The notes: a model not told the origin generated them from the letters alone. 49,031 nt of DNA from Flemingiibacterium sp045632605 (GCA_045632605.1 JAZQXA010000064.1:1-49031), one strand, 5' to 3'; positions 16,502 through 25,140 are shown, counted from the first letter of the stretch. A program made the numbers and translations.

Positions 16502-17878
16502 TTAAAGCGTAACGCCATCCTTGAATATGGCGATATCGTAATATCCCTTTTGCTCTGCGAGCGTTTCCTTTCCCTCGGCAATCTCGCGGCAAAGGCTGTA
16601 AAGCCTGTCTGCCAGCTCATCCATATCAGCGCCGTCAAGCAGTACACCGCCGTCAAAATCTATCCAGTGCGGCTTCTTCTCTGCAAGGGGAGTATTAGTC
16701 GATATCTTCGCCGTCGGAACAACGGATGAAAGTGGGGTTCCGCGTCCGGTCGTAAAGAGGATTATATGTGCTCCCGAGGCGGCAAGATTAGTCACCGCAA
16801 CCATGTCATTACCGGGACCGTTCACAATATAAAGTCCTCCGTCAGCATCCGGCTTCTGACCAAAATCAAGCGCACCGCAAAGCATTGCCTTGCCGGATTT
16901 CTGAACACATCCAAGCGATTTTTCCTCAAGTGTGGTAATGCCTCCCTCGATATTTCCGGGGGACGGATTATCTGCAATTCCCTCTCCGTGGTCGATAAAA
17001 TACTTGCGGAAAGCACGTATCATCTCTGCCGCCTCGCCGAATACCTTACTGTTTTTGCTGTGCGAGAGCAGCAGCTGCTCCGCACCGAACATTTCCGGAA
17101 TTTCGGTCATAAGCACCGTACCGCCGAAACCGACATGACGCTCCATTGCACGCCCCACAAGCGGATTTGCGGTAATACCGCTGTAGCCGTCGCTTCCGCC
17201 GCACTTTACGGCAATGCGAAGCTTCGAAAGCGGCACTGCTTCACGCTTATCGTTTGCCATTATAGCTTTGAGTTCGTTAAGAATCGCGCTTCCCTCAAGC
17301 ATTTCATCACCACAGTCTTGAATATTAAGGAAGCGCACACGCTCACTGTCATATTCCCCGAGGATTTTTTTCATAAGCTCAATGCCGTTGTTCTCACATC
17401 CAAGCCCGAGAACAAGCACACCGCCGGCATTAGGATGACGGATAAGTCCACAGAGTATTTTTTGAGTGGTAAGTAAGTCGCCACCGAGCTGCGAACAGCC
17501 ATAAGGATGTGTCAGAGCCTTTGCACCGCACATTTCGGCAAGCTTCTTTGCAGTATCGTTAATGCATCCGACCGTTGGAATAACCCAAAGCTCGTTTCGC
17601 ACGCCGACACTGCCGTCACGTCTGGGATAAGCGAGAAATGTTCCCTCACTAACTCTCATCGGAACAGTTTTGGAAGGCTCATATGTCCAGTTTCCCATAC
17701 CTGAAAGATTTGATTTGAGATTCTCCGGCGAAATCTTTTCGCCGATTTCAATATCTCTTGTTGCGTGACCTATCGGAAATCCGTATTTGATAATATTTTC
17801 GCCGTTTTTAAGGGCACACAGCGCATATTTTTGTCCGTCGGCACGGACTTCAACATTATCAGACGGATGTATTCTCAT
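16502..17878 (-). CDS. uxaA: Altronate dehydratase family protein
   Basis: Dehydrates D-altronate to 2-keto-3-deoxygluconate in galacturonate breakdown. 458 residues: a short N-terminal SAF domain (about 1-75) followed by the dehydratase body with VGVRNELWVIPTVGCIND, HPYGCSQLGGD, GLGCENN, KCGGSDGYSGITANPLVG and TTGRGTP. These Cys and charged clusters hold the catalytic Fe/Mn site in the family. The start at 17878 has AGGTGG upstream and overlaps uxaB by 20 nt. The last gene of a three-gene operon. The family also contains sulpholactate and galactarate dehydratases, but pairing with uxaB favours altronate. Confidence 0.9.
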   Translation of the reverse strand: MRIHPSDNVEVRADGQKYALCALKNGENIIKYGFPIGHATRDIEIGEKISPENLKSNLSGMGNWTYEPSKTVPMRVSEGTFLAYPRRDGSVGVRNELWVIPTVGCINDTAKKLAEMCGAKALTHPYGCSQLGGDLLTTQKILCGLIRHPNAGGVLVLGLGCENNGIELMKKILGEYDSERVRFLNIQDCGDEMLEGSAILNELKAIMANDKREAVPLSKLRIAVKCGGSDGYSGITANPLVGRAMERHVGFGGTVLMTEIPEMFGAEQLLLSHSKNSKVFGEAAEMIRAFRKYFIDHGEGIADNPSPGNIEGGITTLEEKSLGCVQKSGKAMLCGALDFGQKPDADGGLYIVNGPGNDMVAVTNLAASGAHIILFTTGRGTPLSSVVPTAKISTNTPLAEKKPHWIDFDGGVLLDGADMDELADRLYSLCREIAEGKETLAEQKGYYDIAIFKDGVTL

Positions 17879-19163
17879 ATTTCTCCACCTCGCTTGCAAA
17901 ATCGGATAGGTCACTTCCCCAAAGCTCCTTATTTGCGAGAATTTCTGCAGTCGTATGCTCTTTTATGTAAGTAATTATGTTTGCATCATCCGTAGGCGTA
18001 CCGATTCTGTAGAAGCGAAGCAGCATACCGAAAGCAAAAAGTAAATGCTCGGGATTTTTTCCGGTTTTCTCGCGGTATTCGAGAATTGACGGAAGTACAC
18101 GCACACGGAATTTGCTTATCGAATTAAGAGAAATTGAAGCGCAGAGGTGATGTATATGCGGATTGGCAAAGCGTGCAAGCACCGCATTTGCATACGAATC
18201 CTTTTCCGCTTCGGGGATATCAAGTGATATCTTTATTTCGTCAAGGCAGTCGCAAAGATGCTTATTCATAACCTCATCGTCAAGGCAGTCCTTCACCGTT
18301 TCGAGTCCGCGAAGCATAGCATAAGGTATCATGGATGTATGAGCACCGTTGAGTATACGCACCTTTCTTGTGCGGTAACGCTCAAGCGCATTTGGTGTAA
18401 CGATAACATTAAGCCCTGCCGAGCTGAACGGAAGCTCTTTTTCGAGGTCAAATTCGGTTTCGATAACCCAAAGATGGAATGTTTCTGAAGTATTAACCAT
18501 ACCGTCCTCATATCCGAGGTCAAGCGCTTCCCCCTTCGGATAACCGGTATTTATGCGGTCAACAAGTGTATTACAGAATACATTATCGCTTTCAATCCAA
18601 TTTATGAAACCGTCGCCAAAATTCCAAAGCTTTGCATAGCTTATCACAGCCGCCTTCAAATTATCACCATTGCGGTCAATAAGCTCGCACGGAAGCATTA
18701 TAAATCCGCGAAGTCCGAGGTCAAAACGGCGCTTCAGGAGAAGTGTAAGCTTCGCCGGGAAGCTCGCCGGCGGAGTATCGGTCGGCTTGTCGGAATTAGA
18801 AAATACAATTCCGGCTTCGGTCGTATTAGAAACAATAAAACGTACATCCGGATTTTCGGCAAGAGCAAGATATTCCTCGAAATCTTCATACGGCTTTACG
18901 CAGTGAGAAATAACGTCAACCACAGTTTTTTCAACGCCCTCAGTACCGCGGATGATATGGGTATACATACAGTTCTGCTCTGAAAGCCTGTCGCAGAGTC
19001 CCTCACGTATCGGCTGAACCACAGCAACACTACCGCAGAATGAGCCGTTGTCGTTTAATTTCTGAAGCATCCAGTCAACAAATCCGCGAAGGAATCCTCC
19101 CTCGCCAAACTGTATTACTCGTACGGGACGATCTGTTTTTTTGAATTCCTTAATATTTTTCAT
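17859..19163 (-). CDS. uxaB: Tagaturonate reductase (altronate oxidoreductase)
   Basis: Reduces D-tagaturonate to D-altronate with NADH. 434 residues, polyol dehydrogenase fold: N-terminal Rossmann domain (VRVIQFGEGGFLRGF) and the catalytic signature KVRILNGAH (K-x4-N-x2-H). The start codon at 19163 overlaps the stop of the glycosidase gene (ATGA), and GGAGG 7 nt upstream lies inside that gene, so translation is coupled. UxuB, which handles fructuronate, belongs to the same superfamily; overall I read this as UxaB. The isomerase UxaC that makes tagaturonate is not in the window. Confidence 0.9.
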   Translation of the reverse strand: MKNIKEFKKTDRPVRVIQFGEGGFLRGFVDWMLQKLNDNGSFCGSVAVVQPIREGLCDRLSEQNCMYTHIIRGTEGVEKTVVDVISHCVKPYEDFEEYLALAENPDVRFIVSNTTEAGIVFSNSDKPTDTPPASFPAKLTLLLKRRFDLGLRGFIMLPCELIDRNGDNLKAAVISYAKLWNFGDGFINWIESDNVFCNTLVDRINTGYPKGEALDLGYEDGMVNTSETFHLWVIETEFDLEKELPFSSAGLNVIVTPNALERYRTRKVRILNGAHTSMIPYAMLRGLETVKDCLDDEVMNKHLCDCLDEIKISLDIPEAEKDSYANAVLARFANPHIHHLCASISLNSISKFRVRVLPSILEYREKTGKNPEHLLFAFGMLLRFYRIGTPTDDANIITYIKEHTTAEILANKELWGSDLSDFASEVEKYENTSV

Positions 19164-20869
19164 TTTGTTTCCTCCATAAATGAACGGTAGCATGATTTTA
19201 CCGCGTAATATGCCGCTTTCGGACGGCGGTTTTCGTTAAGTATTCCCTTATTGTTAAATCCGCGTGCTCTTGTATAGCCCATTTCTTCAGAAGTTCGGAT
19301 GTCAGCAAACTGCCATATGTAAGAGCCGCAAACGTCCGGGTGCTCATGGAACAATTTAAGACAATAATCAAGCACCTTAACCTGATAGTCCTCGCTCCAC
19401 TTTACACATTCAGTATCACGGAAACCGTAAATAGCCCCTGCACCGAATTCACTGAAAATTATCGGGCGGTCGTTTAATCCGAGCTCTTTACGTCTGACGC
19501 AAAATTCATCAAGGAACTTCGGCCATATTTCGATTCCGCCCCTGTACCAGCCGTAATACATATTGATGCAGGTAACATCGCTGAACTCAAGACAGATATC
19601 CGTCATCGGCTTGTCGGAAGCGTAAATTACAAGTCGGTTTCCGCCGTTGCTCTTAAGATACTCATAGTAAAGCTTCGACATATTATAGCCCTCATCCGTG
19701 TCGGAACGAATCTCATTGTGCATACCCCAGAATATGACTGACGGATGATTATAGTAATACTTCACCATCTCGCGGTGCATATTAAGTCCCCGTTCAAGAA
19801 CCAACTCATCACCGAGTGCCTCGGTCGAAAAGCCTCCGCCCCAAATCGGAATCTCACTCCAGAAAAGGATTCCGCACTCATCAAGATAATCGACAAACGC
19901 CTGCGAGTTAGGATAGTGTGAGCCGCGAATCGTGTTGCAGCCCAAATCGAGTGCGAGGTCGATGTCATGCTTCATCCGTGCCATTGGGAAAGCAAATCCG
20001 AAATCGGGATGCTCCTCATGACGGTTTACTCCGCAAAGCTCGGTTTCCTTGCCGTTCAGAAGCAGCTTGCCGTCACGCACCTCAATGCTTCGAAATCCCA
20101 CACGGTCAAAAAGGTCATCCGTGTCACTCTGCGCCTTGATATAATAAAGCTCAGGCGATAAGACATCCCAAAGACGGATGCTGTCAAGCGTAAAATCCGC
20201 TGTTGTAAGCGATTTATGTTCATTCGAACCAAGCGTTACAGCATATCTTCCGACATTATTTTCTCCGATTGAAAGCCTGATTTCCGACGATATTTCACAG
20301 CTCTCGGCGTTATAAAGCTCAAGCGAAAAATGTCCTGTTACAGATTTCAAATCATCAGAAAGCGTATATTCAAGATGATTCGAAAGAATGGAAATTCCCT
20401 TTAAGGTTTCGACACTTACACCGCGTATGATACCGCCGAAATGATACCAGTCAACAACCTTTTGCGGAATTGAATGCTCATCAAAACGGTTGTCCGCACG
20501 AACAGTAAGTCTGTGATATCCCTCTGCAACCTTCGGCACAGTCAGCGAAAACTGCAAGAATCCGCCGTAATGTGAGCCGATATAAACGCCGTCAAGCCAA
20601 ACCTTTGCCTCGGTCATAACTCCCCCGAAGCAGAATCGCAAACACCCGCCCTCGGTATAAAATTCTTTTTCATACCAAGCAGCACCCTCATATTCGAAAA
20701 GACCGCACTCTAAATTCCACACCGACGGTACAGCAACTGTTTCGTAATGCGGCAATCCGTTGAACCAATTTTCCTTTTCGCCGAAATCGCCTCTGTCAAC
20801 AGCAAAACGCCATGCACCGTCGAGCGAATATGTTTTTCTCTTTATATGCTCATCAAATAAACGGCTCAT
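19160..20869 (-). CDS. GH2 family beta-hexuronidase (glucuronidase/galacturonidase type)
   Basis: 569 residues without a signal peptide, so it acts on imported uronides. Domain order: sugar-binding jelly roll (about 15-160), Ig-like domain (160-260), TIM barrel (260-569). Acid/base Glu386 lies in MHNE and nucleophile Glu474 in SEFGAG. The NxK motif that in beta-glucuronidases grips the uronate carboxylate is present (N539-x-K541 in RGFNNKG). It starts at 20869, with GGAGG 8 nt upstream; an upstream ATG (20884) has no RBS. Being the first gene of an operon with uxaB and uxaA, its natural product may be galacturonate rather than glucuronate. Divergent from an AraC gene that probably controls it. 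Confidence 0.9.
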   Translation of the reverse strand: MSRLFDEHIKRKTYSLDGAWRFAVDRGDFGEKENWFNGLPHYETVAVPSVWNLECGLFEYEGAAWYEKEFYTEGGCLRFCFGGVMTEAKVWLDGVYIGSHYGGFLQFSLTVPKVAEGYHRLTVRADNRFDEHSIPQKVVDWYHFGGIIRGVSVETLKGISILSNHLEYTLSDDLKSVTGHFSLELYNAESCEISSEIRLSIGENNVGRYAVTLGSNEHKSLTTADFTLDSIRLWDVLSPELYYIKAQSDTDDLFDRVGFRSIEVRDGKLLLNGKETELCGVNRHEEHPDFGFAFPMARMKHDIDLALDLGCNTIRGSHYPNSQAFVDYLDECGILFWSEIPIWGGGFSTEALGDELVLERGLNMHREMVKYYYNHPSVIFWGMHNEIRSDTDEGYNMSKLYYEYLKSNGGNRLVIYASDKPMTDICLEFSDVTCINMYYGWYRGGIEIWPKFLDEFCVRRKELGLNDRPIIFSEFGAGAIYGFRDTECVKWSEDYQVKVLDYCLKLFHEHPDVCGSYIWQFADIRTSEEMGYTRARGFNNKGILNENRRPKAAYYAVKSCYRSFMEETK

Positions 20870-20901
20870 ATATGTATCCTCCATAATTATTATATAAATC
20901 T

Positions 20902-20930
20902 ATTATATATCAACAGAGGATTTATTTCAA
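20902..20930 (-). promoter_or_regulatory. Promoter of the GH2-uxaB-uxaA operon
   Basis: Minus strand -35 TTGAAA (20930-20925), 17-nt spacer, -10 TATAAT (20907-20902). A second -35-like TTGACA lies further upstream at about 20950. Confidence 0.75.
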
Positions 20931-21011
20931 TATGAAATCGTACAAAAATTGTCAAATCGTTCAGAATAAGCGGTAAAATCTGCCCAGAATAAAAAAATTT
21001 TCAGTTTTTTA

Positions 21012-21040
21012 TTGAAAATCATTCAAATTCGTGTTAAAAT
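21012..21040 (+). promoter_or_regulatory. Promoter of the divergent AraC gene
   Basis: -35 TTGAAA (21012-21017), 17-nt spacer, -10 TAAAAT (21035-21040). Confidence 0.7.
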
Positions 21041-21062
21041 ATAAAGAGTGAGGTGAATTATT

Positions 21063-21878
21063 ATGTCAGCAAATATCGAGCATCTTGGTTACGGAAGCGA
21101 ATGGCATGATTTCAGAATCGACACGTATGAGGGATATGTTTCCAATATGTCCGACTATCATATGCATAAATATTACGAAATAAGCATTATTCTTTCAGGC
21201 AATGTCAAGGTGCTTCTTCCGGATTCGATGCAATACGGTGATAAGCCGCGCATAGTCCTCACACCGCCTATGACTGCACATTTTATGGTGTGTGAGCCGG
21301 GGATGCTTTATAAACGTGTAAACCTGCTGTTTTCACGGGCTTTTGTCGCCGAATATATTCCCGAATGGAAACAGATTTTATCAGTGTTTCAAAAATCCGG
21401 TCAGGTAATAATCCCGGCAGACGGGCAAATATCCGAGCTTTATGAGCTGTGTGAAAAAATAAAAGCCGACACAAATCTTTTCAGACGTCGGCTTCTGCTC
21501 ATGATTTTTCTTTCAAAAATATGCGAATTTAACGCCGAACAAACGCAAAAGGATGTGCGAATGGTTCCCTCTTATGTTATCGGTGCACTGTCATATCTGC
21601 ATGAGCACTATAATGAAAAAATAGTCGCATCCGAGCTTGCCGCCGAACTCGGAATCGGACGTACAACTCTCATGACTGCATTCAAGCAGCACACCGGAAG
21701 TACAATCTGCGATTATCTCTGCGAATACAGACTAAAGAAAGCCTGTGCCCTGCTTCAAAGCGGTGAAACCCAGCAAACTGCCGCCGAGCGGTGCGGTTTC
21801 GGTGATGCAAGTAATCTTATACGTGCTTTCCGCCGGCGCTTCGGCACCACACCGGGCAGATATATCAGGGAGGAATAA
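21063..21878 (+). CDS. AraC family regulator, probable activator of the hexuronide operon
   Basis: 271 residues. N-terminal cupin-like sensor (about 10-110, with HMHKYYEISIILSGNVKVLLPD), then two C-terminal helix-turn-helix units (ASELAAELGIGRTTLMTAFKQ and AERCGFGDASNLIRAFRRRFG, ending PGRYIREE). GTGAGG precedes the ATG at 21063. It is transcribed away from the GH2-uxaB-uxaA operon and shares its 190-bp control region, the usual arrangement for a local sugar-responsive activator. The inducer is probably a uronide or its breakdown product; this is inference. Confidence 0.9.
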   Translation: MSANIEHLGYGSEWHDFRIDTYEGYVSNMSDYHMHKYYEISIILSGNVKVLLPDSMQYGDKPRIVLTPPMTAHFMVCEPGMLYKRVNLLFSRAFVAEYIPEWKQILSVFQKSGQVIIPADGQISELYELCEKIKADTNLFRRRLLLMIFLSKICEFNAEQTQKDVRMVPSYVIGALSYLHEHYNEKIVASELAAELGIGRTTLMTAFKQHTGSTICDYLCEYRLKKACALLQSGETQQTAAERCGFGDASNLIRAFRRRFGTTPGRYIREE

Positions 21879-21903
21879 TTCAAAGTTTTAACTGTACATA
21901 AAG

Positions 21904-21940
21904 AATACTGCCTGCTTTCGCAGACAGTATTTTTGTTTTA
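21904..21940 (+). terminator. Terminator after the AraC gene
   Basis: Stem AATACTG/CAGTATT continued by CTGC/GCAG around one mismatch, with a TTTC loop and T-rich tail. Its mirror image can also stop the convergent Cys-rich gene. Confidence 0.85.
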
Positions 21941-22801
21941 TTTACCGCAGCCGCAGTCGTTTACGGTTCTGCCAATGCCGCCGGAGCTACAGTCACATCC
22001 GTTAAGAACAGATGCGCTTCTTCCGGGAGCAAATTCGTCTATCGGGAACGCCATTTTGCGGAATGCATCGCAAGGACTGCTTGTTTCGGCACAGTCGCAT
22101 TCCTTGTCGGGCACGCTGAACTCAACCGCATTAACGAGATACTGCTCGGGACGCTCAATACGGATTACCGAGAAGAATCCGAGCGATACTGCAAGATATC
22201 TGCCTCCCTCGTCCATAAGACCGCCGAACATATTTGCAACAGCGCTCGGAATATCAGCGCATGAGCAGCAGCAGCGGCAGCAGCACGAGGACGGTTCAAC
22301 CACACTTGTTCCGAGTATCACCGGGTCAACCGCTTCAACAACGGCTATCGGGAGATTACTGCCCATCTCACCGCACTCCGGACGGGAACAGAAGCTGTCG
22401 CCCATAACATTTGAACGGAAAATATGCACCGAACCTTCTCCGCCGTAAAGTACGACCGATTTTTCAACTACCGCAAGTCCTGAGAAGCACTGCGCCTTTC
22501 CCGGGCAGAGACATGCTTCAAATTCAAGACGTACATAGAAACGAACGGTTACGCGGTAAAAGCCACGTGAGAGCTGTACCGGTTCAACCGAAATTGCCGA
22601 AGAGCATATTTCTGCAGATTTTGTCCTCACCTGCGACGTATGTTCGATTATACTCTGTCCCATGTCGTCAAGAAAAACGCGTACATCCTCAAAACAGTCG
22701 CGGTCACGGCAAGCATCAAACACCTGATAGGTATCAATCACAACGCCGCATCCGTGAGAGCTTCTTTCACGGGCAAAGCAGTTGTTTCTGTTGTCAGCCA
22801 T
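21938..22801 (-). CDS. Cysteine-rich protein of unknown function
   Basis: 287 residues with 24 cysteines, seven of them in one run of nine residues (CCCRCCCSC, near residue 175). Other pairs (ACLC, CDC, CDC, CGC) lie in the middle and at the C-terminal end. There is no membrane segment or signal peptide. I do not recognise the family. The first 110 residues (DTYQVFDACRDRDC, VRTKSAEICSSA, FYRVTVRFYVRLEFEACLC) look beta-rich and have the alternating pattern seen in spore-coat or coat-assembly domains, but no coat gene flanks it. A metal-rich or disulfide-rich structural protein is the most that can be said. AAGGATG lies 7 nt upstream of the ATG. Confidence 0.72.
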   Translation of the reverse strand: MADNRNNCFARERSSHGCGVVIDTYQVFDACRDRDCFEDVRVFLDDMGQSIIEHTSQVRTKSAEICSSAISVEPVQLSRGFYRVTVRFYVRLEFEACLCPGKAQCFSGLAVVEKSVVLYGGEGSVHIFRSNVMGDSFCSRPECGEMGSNLPIAVVEAVDPVILGTSVVEPSSCCCRCCCSCADIPSAVANMFGGLMDEGGRYLAVSLGFFSVIRIERPEQYLVNAVEFSVPDKECDCAETSSPCDAFRKMAFPIDEFAPGRSASVLNGCDCSSGGIGRTVNDCGCGK

Positions 22802-22899
22802 ATAAATTCATCCTTTCGTTATATCATGCTTCGGGTGTCGGATAAAGCTTTCTGCTCTATCCTCACTTATATGATATGCGATAGGTTTTTTTGTGTTAA

Positions 22900-23463
22900 T
22901 CATCTGGCTCTGACTTCAAGATGTGCCCTCACCTTGTCCCACATTTCCTCCGCCTCGGGACAGCTTTCAATATATGTGCGTATCCGCTCACCGAGTCCGC
23001 AGACACGGCAGACAACATCTGCACTCGCCTCGTGCGGCGGCTTGAATTCTCCCGTTTTTTTCGGAATTCCGAGATATTCACATCCGTCAATACGTCTGCC
23101 GTTACGGCGGAATTCAAGCGTCAGATATTCTCCGCTTCCCGTTCCGCTTGAGCCCTGAAGCCCGATAACCTCGCCTTTCTTTACATACTCACCCTCCTCA
23201 ACAAAGCGGCAGTCAAGTCTGCCGTATGTGAGCGCAACTCCGTCATGTCCCGTCAGCGTGACAATAGTCCCAAGCCGATGCTCGCGCGAATGAATATCAT
23301 TGTTTCTTCCGGCACGGAGCACCACACCGTCCTCAAGCGCAAGTACTTCTCTTGCCGAACCGTAAACCGACGGAAGCCCCTCAAAACAGAGCACTCCTCC
23401 AATCTGTTTTTTACCGGTATTACGTATTTCCGTTAAAACATAATGATTAGATTTATAAAGCAT
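22900..23463 (-). CDS. Catalytically dead M23-fold (LytM-like) protein
   Basis: 187 residues. The core of an M23 domain is easy to follow (VLALEDGVVLRAGR, GTIVTLTGHDGVALTYGRLD, VEEGEYVKKGEVIGLQGSSGTGSGEYLTLEFRRNGRRIDG), but every catalytic residue is gone: the HxxxD strand reads FEGLPSVYG, YAHL is YGRL, and HLHFE is YLTLE. It has no signal peptide. A C-terminal extension of about 50 residues carries CRVC. Degenerate LytM domains generally act as binding or activating partners. GAGGTG lies 7 nt before the ATG. It is divergent from the XRE/ImmA pair; the intergenic region contains two TTCTGAAC repeats. Confidence 0.83.
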   Translation of the reverse strand: MLYKSNHYVLTEIRNTGKKQIGGVLCFEGLPSVYGSAREVLALEDGVVLRAGRNNDIHSREHRLGTIVTLTGHDGVALTYGRLDCRFVEEGEYVKKGEVIGLQGSSGTGSGEYLTLEFRRNGRRIDGCEYLGIPKKTGEFKPPHEASADVVCRVCGLGERIRTYIESCPEAEEMWDKVRAHLEVRAR

Positions 23464-23563
23464 AATCGTTCACCTCAAAAAAGTTTAGTTTTTCCGAACC
23501 GGTTCTTCAAAAATATATCCAAACACGTCAATTCGAATTTCGGTGTTCAGATTTTCTGAACTT

Positions 23564-23592
23564 ATTATAACATTTTATCTACAGTATGTCAA
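23564..23592 (-). promoter_or_regulatory. Consensus promoter of the M23-like gene
   Basis: Minus strand -35 TTGACA (23592-23587), 17-nt spacer, -10 TATAAT (23569-23564). An inverted repeat GTTCAGA/TCTGAAC (23545-23561) lies just downstream of the -10, at the expected transcription start. Confidence 0.8.
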
Positions 23593-23640
23593 GTCTTGTG
23601 CAGATTTTTGAGTAAGACACTTGTTTTTTTGTAAAAAGAC

Positions 23641-23669
23641 TTGATTTATGTCGAATAATTGTTTATAAT
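23641..23669 (+). promoter_or_regulatory. Promoter of the XRE/ImmA-like pair
   Basis: -35 TTGATT (23641-23646), 17-nt spacer, -10 TATAAT (23664-23669). A TTCTGAACTT copy lies at 23689-23698, shortly after the expected start point. Confidence 0.75.
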
Positions 23670-23746
23670 ATTTATGTAAGTTTACAAATTCTGAACTTGT
23701 ATAAATAAAAATCCGTTCAACAATTTCTGATAGGAGAGAATTTATT

Positions 23747-24151
23747 ATGTCTGTTTTCAGCGACCGACTCAAGGAGGCAATGGATAAACGCGGTATTACT
23801 CAGGCACAGTTATCAAAAGAACTCAAAATTACCAAATCTGCCCTCTCGCAGTATCTGAGCGCACGCTTCGCTCCAAAAGACGATAGGCTCATTCCAATTG
23901 CCGAAAAGCTCAACGTATCTCCGGCATGGCTTCGCGGCTACCTTTCTGAGGAGGAGGAGCTGCTGATATCAAGATACCGTTCAATGCCGGAAATCAAGGC
24001 CCAAATCGATGACTTGATTTACCGAACAACATACAGTGTATTCCGTGCTGCCAAATCGCATGACGGAACTTCTGCTCCAACCCATGAAGCCCTGACCGAA
24101 ACCAGACTCAAGCGTATCAGCTCTGCACCAGAAACCAATGAGGATCTCTGA
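23747..24151 (+). CDS. XRE family transcriptional regulator
   Basis: 134 residues. N-terminal helix-turn-helix (about 5-62: RLKEAMDKRGITQAQLSKELKI... SALSQYLSARFAPKDDRL), then a helical tail. The layout is that of the repressor partner of an ImmA-type protease: the protease gene starts in this gene's stop codon. AGGAG lies 10 nt before the ATG. Probably autoregulatory and possibly acting on the divergent M23-like gene through the TTCTGAAC motifs between them. Such pairs occur in integrative elements and also alone in Clostridia; no integrase or att site was seen. Confidence 0.9.
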   Translation: MSVFSDRLKEAMDKRGITQAQLSKELKITKSALSQYLSARFAPKDDRLIPIAEKLNVSPAWLRGYLSEEEELLISRYRSMPEIKAQIDDLIYRTTYSVFRAAKSHDGTSAPTHEALTETRLKRISSAPETNEDL

Positions 24152-24726
24152 TGTATGATTACTATGGAATTTATGCCTCATGCCGTGATGCTGCATGGCG
24201 ATGCTTGCTCGATTTCAACGTCCGCTGTCTGCCGGTAAAACTTGTGACCGCAACACAGCTTGCAGGCATACGTGTCGTCCGCGACTCCTATGTAAACGAA
24301 CTTCGGAAGGATGAAAGCGGAGCAAGCATTTTTCATAACGGCAAATGGATTATCGTATATGATGACCGGCTTCCGGCGTGTGAATCGCGTATGGTTATAG
24401 CGCACGAACTCGGTCATATACTCCTGGGGCACGAATATAAATATTCTGATTACCGCTTTTCAAAGACCGGAAAAAAGCTAAAAAGTGAATATGAAGCCGA
24501 TATGTTTGCAGTTCGTCTGTTAGCGCCTGCCTGTGTACTGCATGAGCTCGGAATTACCGATGCCGGCAAAATAGAGCTGCTTTGCGAAATACCGCCAAAA
24601 ATTGCAGCAGGACGTGCCAAACGAATGGCAGTACTCGAACAGCGCTCACGTTTTTACCAAAGCGAGCTCGAAAGAAAGGTATACGAAAATTTTCGTGAAT
24701 TTATTGATAATTTCAAGCAGCAATAA
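24151..24726 (+). CDS. ImmA/IrrE-type metallopeptidase
   Basis: 191 residues. The Zn-metalloprotease motif HELGH is at residues 85-89 with the third ligand in YEADMFA (E115 region). In characterised systems such proteases cleave or inactivate the partner XRE repressor after a signal such as DNA damage. The start overlaps the repressor stop by one base (TGATG), with GAGG 6-7 nt upstream. The N-terminal part (about 1-70) is a short sensor-like region without a recognised domain. Confidence 0.9.
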   Translation: MYDYYGIYASCRDAAWRCLLDFNVRCLPVKLVTATQLAGIRVVRDSYVNELRKDESGASIFHNGKWIIVYDDRLPACESRMVIAHELGHILLGHEYKYSDYRFSKTGKKLKSEYEADMFAVRLLAPACVLHELGITDAGKIELLCEIPPKIAAGRAKRMAVLEQRSRFYQSELERKVYENFREFIDNFKQQ

Positions 24727-24839
24727 TTATGGATTTTTTATTTAATCCAAAATCACAGTGAATAAACAGTTTCCGAACGTCAACAATGTTATAAAAGACT
24801 TTAAGGAAATCTTTGCTTTGCAAAGACACGGTGATTAAA

Positions 24840-25139
24840 ATGATAAAAGGCTGTCAGCGCAGAATTATTATGGTAAAGGACACCGGAAGTCCCTATTTCG
24901 ACTCGGCTTATTTCGTAATAAAAAGCGAATTACCAAGCTCATGCAGGAACTCTGATATGCTTGCCGAAGCTCACAAAATGATTGAACGGTATGACAAAGA
25001 AAAACAAAAAGAAACCATACAGCAGATCCGTGATACGAAAAAGCACCGTATCGGAAACGCCGTATGGTGGGGGACTTTTACCGCCTGCCTGATAATATTC
25101 ACGCTGGCGGCTATAATTGCTTTAAAGATACTTGTTTAA
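24840..25139 (+). CDS. Small single-pass membrane protein
   Basis: 99 residues with start at ATG 24840. A soluble N-terminal part beginning GCQRRIIMVKDTGSPYFDSAYFVIK, an acidic/basic helix, and a C-terminal membrane helix (about 75-97). I recognise the opening motif as recurring in Clostridia hypothetical proteins but know no function. It follows the protease gene by 113 bp and may be on the same transcript. The upstream signal GGTG is weak. Tail-to-tail with the next small gene. Confidence 0.65.
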   Translation: MIKGCQRRIIMVKDTGSPYFDSAYFVIKSELPSSCRNSDMLAEAHKMIERYDKEKQKETIQQIRDTKKHRIGNAVWWGTFTACLIIFTLAAIIALKILV

Positions 25140-25140
25140 A

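Noticed and set aside
16766..17476. Plus-strand open frame of 236 codons opposite uxaA
   Set aside because: No RBS, no recognisable motif; shadow of the uxaA frame.
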